The notes beneath the pieces were generated by a model. The model did no database searches. It had not been told where the DNA came from and worked only from the letters and a program-made list of their open reading frames with translations. A DNA stretch of 58,502 bases from Candidatus Brevifilum fermentans. GTDB taxonomy: Bacteria; Chloroflexota; Anaerolineae; Anaerolineales; Villigracilaceae. Numbering within the stretch: position 1 is the stretch's first letter; every line of letters starts with the position of its first letter. The position numbers and the translations under genes are program-made. This document shows positions 51,533 through 58,502 of this stretch, in pieces. The stretch is taken from positions 1 through 58,502 of the forward strand of contig CAMCQT010000015.1 in NCBI GenBank assembly GCA_945877125.1. Reading direction: 5' to 3'.

Positions 51533-54079
51533 TTATTTTGTATACTTTTTTTGCCACTCGAATAATCTGTTCAACGCCTCGATGGGGGATATGGCGTTCA
51601 CATCCAACCCTTTCAGTTCATCCAACAGCGGACTTGTCTCAGGGAATAGCGCGGCTTGCTGCGCCGCATGTGGATGTATCTTCACAGCGCGCCCCGATGT
51701 CTTTTCGAGTTCAGCCATAATCTCGTTGGCACGTTGAATTACTGGCGAAGGCAAACCTGCCAACTGCGCCACGTGGATTCCGTACGAACGATCTGCGCCG
51801 CCCGCAATAATTTTATGCAGGAATACAACTTTATTATCAGCCTCGCTCACGGCTACATTGTAATTGCGAATGCCCGGCAGAAGATCAGCCAGTTGTGTGA
51901 GTTCGTGATAATGCGTTGCGAACAAAGTCTTCGCGCGCAGCTGCGGATGATTATGAATATATTCGATGATGCCCCAGGCAATCGAAAGCCCATCATACGT
52001 CGATGTGCCGCGCCCGATCTCATCCAAGATCAACAATGAACGCGGCGTGGCGTGATGCAAAATATTTGCAGCTTCCACCATCTCCACCATGAATGTGGAT
52101 TGCCCCGCATGAATTTCATCCTGTGCGCCGATGCGTGTGAAAATCCGATCGACGAGCCCAACCCTGGCTGAAGCGGCGGGCACGAACGATCCCATTTGCG
52201 CCATCAAAACGATCAACGCCGCCTGCCGCAAATAAGTGGATTTACCCGCCATGTTCGGTCCCGTGATAATGCGCACCACTTCGCCTTTTTCAAAGATGAC
52301 ATCGTTGGGGATGTACCTGTCTGATTTCAACAACTGTTCGACGACAGGATGACGCCCCTCGTGGATTTCCAACTCGCTCCCTTCGTGAACCTCGGGCCTG
52401 TTGTAGCCTCCGAGAGCAGCTGCCTCGCCTAGGGCAGATAAAACATCCAACTCAGCAATGGCGCGTGCCGTGGAAAGTAGTTGATATGCGGCCTTCGCCA
52501 GATCGGCGCACACTTCTCGAAATAAGCGAGTTTCAATTTCTTTAATTCGTTCTTCGGCGTTCAAGACCAGTGTTTCGTATTCCTTCATCTCAGGTGTGAT
52601 GAAGCGTTCGGCATTGACCAGTGTTTGCTTGCGGATGTAGCTTTCAGGAGCCCTGTCCGCTGCGCCGCGTGAAATTTCAATGTAATAGCCAAAGACCTTG
52701 TTGTAGCCAACTTTGAGCGTCTTGATACCCGTCTTTTCTCTTTCGATACTTTCGAGATTTGCGATCCAATCCCGCGCATGTTTGGAGGCTTCGATCACGC
52801 CATCCAATTCTGCCGAATATCCCGCGCGGATCACGCCTGTATTTTGCAGTGTGGCAGGCGGGTCGTCATCAATGGCATTTTGTAGCAACGAAAACTGCTC
52901 TTCGCAAACTGACCACTGACCACTGACCACTGACCACTGTTCACTGATTACTTTCTTCACCTTCGGCATTTGTCCCAAAGTATTTCTCATCCCAACCAGA
53001 TCGCGTGGTTGTGCCAGTCCGGCTATGACGCGGTTGACGAGGCGCTCCAAATCGGCAAGCGGTTTCAGCGCATCACGCAGTTCGGCGCGCAGCATTCCAT
53101 TGCTGACAAAGTATTGCACGCCGTCCTGTCTCTTGATGATCTTGTCCACTTGCAAGAGCGGCTGGCTAACCCACTGGTGCATGAGTCGTTTGCCCATTGG
53201 AGTGACCGCATAATCCAGTGTTCCCAATAACGAGCCTTTCCGTTCGCCGCGCAGAGTTTCATCGAGTTCAAGGTTTCTGCGTGTGGATGCGTCCAATGTC
53301 ATAAACTCGCTCAGGCTGTATGCGCGTAGAGATGTAAGCAGGTTCAATGCGTTGGGTTGAGTCTCTTTTAGGTATAAGACGATGGCGCCCGCGGCTCTTG
53401 CTGAAAGGCTGTGATCTTTCAACCCAAAGCCAGCCAGTGTGGATGATTTGAAATGGGTGAGCAGTGTTTCGTTGCATTTACCCGGCTCAAACTTCCACGC
53501 GGGCAAGGCGGTTAAGTGACCTGTGATCCCATCGGGAAGTATTTGACTGTCGGGATAAATAATTTCTGCGGGGTGCAAGCGCGTCAACTCGGCGCGTAGG
53601 GCTTCGAGCGGAAGCTCAGTGACGGCGAATTCTCCAGTGGTGACATCTGTATGGGAGACAGAAGCATGCCCATCGTCGAGTATGATCGAGGCGAGATAGT
53701 TGTTCGCGTCGCCGGGCAGGAGTCCGGGCTCGGTCACAGTCCCCGGCGTTACCACGCGGACAACTTTGCGTGGAAAAATCCCCTTGGCTGGCTGCTCGCC
53801 GACTTGTTCGCAGATGGCAACGTGATAGCCCTTCTCGATCAGCCGCACCAGATAGTTATCCACTGCATGATAAGGAATGCCTGCCAAAGGTACGCGCAAC
53901 CCGTTGCCGATGGGACGTGAGGTTAGGACGATGTCAAGTTCGCGCGCGGTGATTTCGGCATCTTCGTCAAACGTTTCGTAAAAATCCCCGAGACGAAAGA
54001 AAACGATCGCATCGGGATAATCGCGTTTGATATCTAAATATTGTTGACGAACGGGGGTGACATCTTCAGTGTTGGACAT
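51533..54079 (-). CDS. mutS: DNA mismatch repair protein MutS
   Basis: About 848 residues, standard MutS1 length. The mismatch-binding motif is FFRLGDFYETFDEDA near the N-terminus. Walker A is GPNMAGKSTYLRQ, Walker B LLILDEIGRGTSTYDG, and the signature FATHYHELTQL follows. It recognises mismatches and small loops as a dimer with MutL. It contains an unusual insertion EQWSVVSGQWSVCEEQF in the lever region, encoded by a heptanucleotide repeat (see 52909-52939). An ATG 15 bases upstream is also possible. The gene ends one base from the fragment on the other strand. Confidence 0.96.
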   Translation of the reverse strand: MSNTEDVTPVRQQYLDIKRDYPDAIVFFRLGDFYETFDEDAEITARELDIVLTSRPIGNGLRVPLAGIPYHAVDNYLVRLIEKGYHVAICEQVGEQPAKGIFPRKVVRVVTPGTVTEPGLLPGDANNYLASIILDDGHASVSHTDVTTGEFAVTELPLEALRAELTRLHPAEIIYPDSQILPDGITGHLTALPAWKFEPGKCNETLLTHFKSSTLAGFGLKDHSLSARAAGAIVLYLKETQPNALNLLTSLRAYSLSEFMTLDASTRRNLELDETLRGERKGSLLGTLDYAVTPMGKRLMHQWVSQPLLQVDKIIKRQDGVQYFVSNGMLRAELRDALKPLADLERLVNRVIAGLAQPRDLVGMRNTLGQMPKVKKVISEQWSVVSGQWSVCEEQFSLLQNAIDDDPPATLQNTGVIRAGYSAELDGVIEASKHARDWIANLESIEREKTGIKTLKVGYNKVFGYYIEISRGAADRAPESYIRKQTLVNAERFITPEMKEYETLVLNAEERIKEIETRLFREVCADLAKAAYQLLSTARAIAELDVLSALGEAAALGGYNRPEVHEGSELEIHEGRHPVVEQLLKSDRYIPNDVIFEKGEVVRIITGPNMAGKSTYLRQAALIVLMAQMGSFVPAASARVGLVDRIFTRIGAQDEIHAGQSTFMVEMVEAANILHHATPRSLLILDEIGRGTSTYDGLSIAWGIIEYIHNHPQLRAKTLFATHYHELTQLADLLPGIRNYNVAVSEADNKVVFLHKIIAGGADRSYGIHVAQLAGLPSPVIQRANEIMAELEKTSGRAVKIHPHAAQQAALFPETSPLLDELKGLDVNAISPIEALNRLFEWQKKYTK
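52909..52939 (+). repeat. Heptanucleotide tandem repeat (CTGACCA) x 4.4 inside mutS
   Basis: Four perfect copies of CTGACCA plus CTG, followed by a decayed copy (TTCACTG). On the mutS strand it encodes the QWSVVSGQWSV insertion. Because 7 is not a multiple of 3, gain or loss of one unit would shift the mutS frame. Confidence 0.95.
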
Positions 54080-54109
54080 ATGGGTGGCTCTCATCAAAAA
54101 ATAGATTGT

Positions 54110-54138
54110 TTGACTTATTATTATAACTGGTGTATAAA
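54110..54138 (+). promoter_or_regulatory. Sigma-70-type promoter for the membrane protein/phosphatase pair
   Basis: TTGACT (54110-54115) and TATAAA (54133-54138) with an ideal 17-base spacer. The predicted start at about 54145 lies after the in-frame TTG at 54141, which argues for the ATG at 54189 as the true start. On the opposite strand a TATAAT (54120-54125) could serve mutS, without a clear -35. Confidence 0.7.
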
Positions 54139-54188
54139 TTTTGGCGTTTAATAAAAGGTTTATATCTCAAACAAAATTTCTACCAAAG

Positions 54189-54713
54189 ATGCTCAAAAGA
54201 CTCCCAAACCTTCCTGATATTGTATCTGTATACGCGGTTATTGCATCCATGCTTTTTACATGGTCGATGCTTTTATTTTTTTGGTATCTTCCATCATGGT
54301 TGCACTTCATGACGCTCGGGGACCTGATCCCTGTATTTTGCTATGTTATGGCTTCAAGTTTTTTTGAAAGCTTAGCTTTTCTGTTACTTTTGCTGTTCCT
54401 GGCTTTTGCCCTGCCGTCAAACTATTTAAGGGATGAATTTGTTGCCCGTGGAGCATCCATTGCATTGTGTGTGATTGGATTGATCATGCTGCGCTTCCGT
54501 ATGCATGATGTCAGTATGATTAAAATCTTTTTTTTAGGAAATGGAATCGGTCTGGTCTTGACGGCTGTTATTGTTTCCTTGCTGGCAACAAAAATAAATC
54601 TAGTTCGACGAGCGCTGATATCATTGTCAGATCGCCTGATAGTTTTTCTTTATATCCTAATCCCACTGTCTCTTTTTTCCCTGCTAGTTATTATTATTAG
54701 AAATATCATTTGA
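54189..54713 (+). CDS. Small polytopic membrane protein of unknown function
   Basis: 174 residues from the ATG at 54189, with about six hydrophobic segments (roughly residues 10-35, 45-72, 82-98, 106-128, 150-172) and short loops; the only charged cluster is LPSNYLRDEFVARG in the middle. I do not recognise the family. A TTG at 54141 would extend it by 16 residues but lies before the predicted transcription start. It is followed after 12 bases by the exported phosphatase-superfamily enzyme, so the two are probably one operon, and a partner or transport role is possible. Confidence 0.72.
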   Translation: MLKRLPNLPDIVSVYAVIASMLFTWSMLLFFWYLPSWLHFMTLGDLIPVFCYVMASSFFESLAFLLLLLFLAFALPSNYLRDEFVARGASIALCVIGLIMLRFRMHDVSMIKIFFLGNGIGLVLTAVIVSLLATKINLVRRALISLSDRLIVFLYILIPLSLFSLLVIIIRNII

Positions 54714-54725
54714 GGTCATTTATTT

Positions 54726-56264
54726 ATGAAAAATATTAGCAGACGGGATTTTTTGAAGGCGGCAATGGCTGTGTCGGCTACTTCACTTCTTTCACTATCG
54801 CCAGCGCTTAGGGGGTTGAAAGCCGCAGGCGACAAGCCAAACATCATTATCCTGGTGTTTGATGCGATGTCTGCCTGTAATTTGTCGGTATATGGTTATC
54901 CTAGAAACACCACGCCCGGGCTGGAGAGAATCGCTGAACGCGCGATGGTTTACCACTCTCATTATTCGGCCGGTAATTTTACAACATCCGGTACGGCTTC
55001 CATGCTTACAGGTTTGTATCCGTGGACTCATCGTGGAATTAATCTTGGCGGCATGGTGAATCAAAAGTTTGTGGATCATAATATATTTACCCTTATGAAG
55101 GATGAATATTATTGCACAGCATTTACCCAGAATTATTTAGCCGATGTGCTTCTTGGTCAATTTCAGTCAGGTATTGACCGTCATATTGCAACGCCATCTT
55201 TCTATGAAGAACTTAATCGCCCTTTATTGGGTCAGTATTTTCCTCGAGACCCTGTTGCCGCTTATTATGGACTGGATGACTATCTTTTTTCCGGTGGAAT
55301 TGACCGCGTGGGTAGTGTTCCCTCTGTTCCAATCTTTGGATTTCTAAATGGCTTGGCGCATAAGGGGCAGAATTTTTATCGTCCGTTGCCTGATTATCCT
55401 TATGGACTTCCTTATAATTCTTCATATAGTTACGAAAATAGTGTGGCTTTCGCTGGGGTTCGAGATGAAATATTAAACCTTGCAAGTCAGCAATCCCCTT
55501 TCCTATCTTATTTTCATATGTACTCACCGCACGAGCCATATACCCCACGCAAGGAATTTGTCGATATTTTCCCTGAAATCGAATTCCCGCGGAAGAAGGC
55601 TACAAAATTCTCAACCCTGGATATTCCTTATGAATCAATTGTGTCGCGCCGAAAAACATACGATGAATATGTGGCTAATGTAGATTTTGAAATTGAAAAA
55701 CTGGTAAATGCCCTTGAAGATTCCGGCGTTTTGAAGAATTCCTATCTCATTCTTACCGCTGATCACGGTGAATTGTTTGAGCGCGGAGAATATGGACATG
55801 TAACGCAGTTGTTGTACGATGCGGTAGTACATATTCCTCTGCTTGTGCTTGCGCCAGGTCAGAAGGACCGTCGTGATATTTACCATTCCACGAGTAATAT
55901 TGACCTTCTGCCTACACTTCTGCATATTGGCGGCAAGAAATCTTTAGCCGGACTGGAAGGTAAAGTATTGCCGGGGTTGGGCGGGAACGAGGATGCCAGA
56001 AGTTTGTTTTCCATGGAGGCGAAGAAGTGCTCTTCCTTTGGAGATCTTGTAAATGGCGCCACAGTTTCGATGGTGAAGGGTGAACATAAACTAATTTACT
56101 ACACAGGATATCCCAAGCGACCTGACACCTTTGAACTTTATAACTTAAAAGATGATATGAATGAAATGAAAGATCTGTATCTGCTTGACACTGTGACTGC
56201 TTCGCAAATGAAGGAAGAACTGCTTGATAATTTTGAAGAAAACAGAAAAATTACCCAGTTCTAG
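54726..56264 (+). CDS. Tat-exported alkaline-phosphatase-superfamily enzyme (sulfatase-like fold, Thr nucleophile)
   Basis: 512 residues. The N-terminus has a twin-arginine signal (SRRDFLKAA followed by a hydrophobic stretch to about 33). The fold follows the sulfatase/LtaS line: metal Asp46 in IILVFDAMSA, the active-site loop FTTSGTASMLTGLYPWTHRG, and the metal motif TADHGELFERGEYGH. At the position where sulfatases have Cys/Ser for formylglycine (10 residues before the Gly of LTG) there is Thr86, as in phosphoglycerol and phosphoethanolamine transferases. So a phospho-transferase or phosphodiesterase acting outside the membrane is more likely than a sulfatase. Upstream partner: the 174-residue membrane protein. 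Confidence 0.85.
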   Translation: MKNISRRDFLKAAMAVSATSLLSLSPALRGLKAAGDKPNIIILVFDAMSACNLSVYGYPRNTTPGLERIAERAMVYHSHYSAGNFTTSGTASMLTGLYPWTHRGINLGGMVNQKFVDHNIFTLMKDEYYCTAFTQNYLADVLLGQFQSGIDRHIATPSFYEELNRPLLGQYFPRDPVAAYYGLDDYLFSGGIDRVGSVPSVPIFGFLNGLAHKGQNFYRPLPDYPYGLPYNSSYSYENSVAFAGVRDEILNLASQQSPFLSYFHMYSPHEPYTPRKEFVDIFPEIEFPRKKATKFSTLDIPYESIVSRRKTYDEYVANVDFEIEKLVNALEDSGVLKNSYLILTADHGELFERGEYGHVTQLLYDAVVHIPLLVLAPGQKDRRDIYHSTSNIDLLPTLLHIGGKKSLAGLEGKVLPGLGGNEDARSLFSMEAKKCSSFGDLVNGATVSMVKGEHKLIYYTGYPKRPDTFELYNLKDDMNEMKDLYLLDTVTASQMKEELLDNFEENRKITQF

Positions 56265-56294
56265 CTGTTACGCCCAAGCATCAATCAGTTTTAC

Positions 56295-56434
56295 CTTTAA
56301 CGGCAATTCCCAGTATCGTTTTTATTCATCCACAGATTTGACAGATGACACAGATTAAAGAGAAAAATCTGCTAAATCTGCGTCATCTGTGGATAATGTT
56401 TTTCATATCGGGAATTGCTGTGCCTTTACTGTGC
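56295..56434. repeat. About 140-base imperfect palindrome (MITE-like or dispersed repeat)
   Basis: Two nested inverted repeats share one centre near 56365. Outer arms: GGCAATTCCCAGTATCG (about 56300) against CATATCGGGAATTGCTGTGCC (about 56407-56427). Inner arms: ATCCACAGAT...GATGACACAGATT against AAATCTGCGTCATCTGTGGAT. The transcript could fold into a long hairpin, so it may also end transcription of the phosphatase operon. Confidence 0.75.
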
Positions 56435-56463
56435 TTTCAGCGAAACGTATTTATAATCAACTC

Positions 56464-58502
56464 ATGCGTACCCTGCTGAAATCCAAGTTGACCCGCTTTT
56501 TACTTTTCACTTTTTTACTTCTCGCCGCTTTCCTCGTTTACCTCTTTTACGATCTGCCTTCCATCACATCCCTCTCTGAAAATCTGAATCAACCCAGCGT
56601 GAAGATCACCGACCGCAGCGGACGATTGCTCTACGAGATTCTCGCCACCGAGAGCGGGCGGAATGCTGCGCTTTCGGCTGGCAATCTTCCGCAGTGTGTG
56701 AAGGATGCGACGATTGCGGTGGAGGATAAAAGTTTTTACCAGAACCCTGGCGTGGATGTTGTGGGAATCATCCGCGCGGTGTGGATTAATCTACAGGGCG
56801 GCGAGACGCTTTCAGGCGGCAGCACCATCACCCAGCAGGTGGCGCGGACTTTGCTCCTCGGCGACGAAAAATCAGAGCGAACCATGCGCCGCAAATTGCG
56901 CGAGACGGTTCTGGCGTGGCAGTTGACTCGCGCCTATTCCAAAGATGAAATCCTCGCGCTGTATCTTAATCAAATTTATTACGGCGGCATGGCATACGGA
57001 ATTGAAGCCGCGTCGCAAACTTACTTTGGCAAACCCGCTTCTGATTTGTTGTTGCCTGAGTGCGCTCTGTTGGCTGGCTTGCCGCAAACGCCTGGAATTT
57101 ACAACCCGTTCACAAATCCTGACCTTGCGTTGGAACGGCAAAAAGTTGTGTTGGGATTGATGGAGAAAAACGGATTCATCACCTCCGCTGAAAGAGTGGA
57201 TGCAGAGAATGCGCCACTGAGTTACAACCCCGCGCCGTATCCCATTGAAGCGCCGCATTTTATTTGGATGGTGAAAGATCAACTCGATGAGCTTTTTGAG
57301 TCGGGGCAATTAGATCAATCTCAAAGTCTGGTGATCCGCACCACGCTGGATTTGAATATGCAGAACCTCGCTGAGGGGATCGTGCAAAGACGCATCGGGT
57401 TGTTTAAGCCGCTCGAAGGCCAGACCAACCGAAACGTAAACAATGCCGCGCTGGTCGTCATCCACCCGTTGACTGGCGAAATCCTCACGTTGGTCGGCAG
57501 TGCAGATTACTTTGACGCATCCATTTATGGCGCGTTGAACATGGCAATTTCACCGAGGCAATCTGGCTCGGCGTTCAAGCCCATCATCTACGCTGCCGTG
57601 CTCGACCCTAGCCAGCCGCAGCCGATGACCGCCGCATCAGCGCTGATGGATGTGGCGCAGACCTTCACCACAAAAGATGGTCAGCCCTACAAGCCTGTCA
57701 ATTATGATGGCAGGGAGCATGGATTTGTGTCGGTGCGCGAGGCGCTGGCTTCGTCGTTGAACGTGCCTGCCGTGCTGACCCTGCAAACGGTGGGCATTGA
57801 AAAAGTGATCGCGCTTGCCAATCGGCTTGGTGTGCATTCGCTGGGTGAGCCGCGGAGTTATGACCTGTCGCTGGCGTTGGGCGGCGGGCAGATGAGCCTG
57901 CTTGAACTTTCGCGTGCGTACGCGGCTTTGGCAAATGGCGGCAAATACACAGGCACGGCGTTCATTCTCGAAATCCGCGATGCCGATGGAAATCTTTTAT
58001 TTGCCCCGCAACCAAATCCCGCACAGCAGATCATTGACCCGCGTGTGGCGTGGCTCATCTCCGACATTCTCAGCGACGACCTAGCGCGTCAGACGGGGTT
58101 TGGCATCAACAGCGTGCTAAAAATTGACCGCACCGCCGCCGTCAAAACGGGCACCACCACCAACTTCCACGACAACTGGACCATCGGGTACACGCCCGAC
58201 CTGCTGGTGGGTGTGTGGGTCGGCAACAGCAATTATCAAGCCATGCACAACGTCACGGGGCTGACGGGCGCGGCGCCCATTTGGGCTGAGACCATGCGCT
58301 CCATTTTGCAGGGACGCCCCGACAAAATTTTTACCCAGCCCAGCGACTTGATTCAATTTGAAGTCTGCGACCTCTCAGGTCTACTTCCCACCCCCGCCTG
58401 CCCGCACACCAAAACCGAATGGTTCATCGCAGGCACACAGCCCACCACGCCCGACACCTTTTATCAATTTTCAGACACAGGCGAAATTGTTCTGGATCTC
58501 CC
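56464..58502 (+). CDS. Class A penicillin-binding protein (PBP1a/1c type), 3' end outside window
   Basis: 679 residues visible and still open at the window edge. A signal anchor (about 11-30) precedes the GT51 transglycosylase domain: catalytic Glu87 in AVEDKSFYQNPGVD, GGSTITQQVARTLLL, and RRKLRETVLAWQLTRAYSKDE split over about 142-162. The transpeptidase domain has the SxxK motif S369-A-F-K372, SxN at S431-L-N433, and K561-T-G563. It polymerises and cross-links peptidoglycan outside the membrane. Near the visible end CDLSGLLPTPACP suggests the C-terminal extension found in PBP1c-like proteins of the phylum. The GC-rich, Pro/Asn-rich codon style differs visibly from the AT-richer genes just upstream. 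Confidence 0.95.
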   Translation, partial: MRTLLKSKLTRFLLFTFLLLAAFLVYLFYDLPSITSLSENLNQPSVKITDRSGRLLYEILATESGRNAALSAGNLPQCVKDATIAVEDKSFYQNPGVDVVGIIRAVWINLQGGETLSGGSTITQQVARTLLLGDEKSERTMRRKLRETVLAWQLTRAYSKDEILALYLNQIYYGGMAYGIEAASQTYFGKPASDLLLPECALLAGLPQTPGIYNPFTNPDLALERQKVVLGLMEKNGFITSAERVDAENAPLSYNPAPYPIEAPHFIWMVKDQLDELFESGQLDQSQSLVIRTTLDLNMQNLAEGIVQRRIGLFKPLEGQTNRNVNNAALVVIHPLTGEILTLVGSADYFDASIYGALNMAISPRQSGSAFKPIIYAAVLDPSQPQPMTAASALMDVAQTFTTKDGQPYKPVNYDGREHGFVSVREALASSLNVPAVLTLQTVGIEKVIALANRLGVHSLGEPRSYDLSLALGGGQMSLLELSRAYAALANGGKYTGTAFILEIRDADGNLLFAPQPNPAQQIIDPRVAWLISDILSDDLARQTGFGINSVLKIDRTAAVKTGTTTNFHDNWTIGYTPDLLVGVWVGNSNYQAMHNVTGLTGAAPIWAETMRSILQGRPDKIFTQPSDLIQFEVCDLSGLLPTPACPHTKTEWFIAGTQPTTPDTFYQFSDTGEIVLDL

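Noticed and set aside
1-58502. CRISPR arrays, rRNA genes or intact prophage
   Set aside because: No regularly spaced repeats with spacers, no rRNA motifs and no phage structural genes were seen; the only tandem repeat is the heptamer in mutS.

Overview
The window looks like a chromosomal segment of a Chloroflexota (Anaerolineae-like) bacterium. This is inference from gene content: large GAF/HAMP sensory proteins without catalytic domains, an extracytoplasmic protein with a Thr/Pro-rich stalk, a zinc-ribbon threonine synthase, and surface-glycan genes of a type common in that group. No rRNA or other taxonomic marker is present to prove it.

Region 1 (46-32240, all minus strand, transcribed right to left) is a compact run of 17 genes: two stand-alone receiver (REC) proteins, twelve paralogous membrane GAF proteins in tandem, a ParA-type ATPase, a soluble GAF-PAS-GAF hybrid histidine kinase with two receivers, and a threonine synthase fused to a receiver. 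Most neighbours overlap or lie within about 40 bases (one gap is 92), as in one long operon. The twelve proteins have very different sensing halves (double-Cache, small Cache-like, all-helical, 2-, 6- and multi-TM modules) but the same cytoplasmic half: a well-kept GAF domain, a second degenerate GAF-like segment, and a 40-50 residue tail that resembles the start of a further GAF domain and then stops. None has a kinase, cyclase, phosphatase, methyl-accepting or DNA-binding domain. The only kinase is the downstream hybrid kinase, whose N-terminus resembles the end of the array proteins, and the only recognisable output is threonine synthase-REC. I read this as a many-input, one-kinase sensory system with a possible ParA positioning factor and possible phospho-control of an amino-acid enzyme. 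This is the best candidate here for an undescribed system.

Region 2 (32312-38901) holds a tRNA-Gly(CCC) with its own promoter and terminator, a polyprenyl diphosphate synthase, a HAD hydrolase overlapping a predicted secreted cysteine peptidase, a small unknown protein, and a coupled pair of FGGY sugar kinase and sphingosine-1-phosphate-lyase-like PLP enzyme, closed by a strong terminator.

Region 3 (39003-51532) is a surface-glycan locus. rfbF-rfbG-rfbH on the plus strand make a CDP-4-keto-3,6-dideoxyhexose and are followed by a polytopic membrane protein. A convergent minus-strand operon has a split transketolase, a GT2 glycosyltransferase, a methyltransferase, an internally deleted methyltransferase remnant, and a CDP-sugar epimerase/reductase. 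Beyond it lies a decayed zone: transposase remnants, an intact GT87-like mannosyltransferase gene next to a frameshifted copy of itself, inverted repeats, and a gene fragment.

Region 4 (51533-58502) has mutS carrying an in-frame heptanucleotide tandem repeat, a membrane protein plus Tat-exported alkaline-phosphatase-superfamily enzyme, a palindromic repeat, and a class A penicillin-binding protein that runs off the window.
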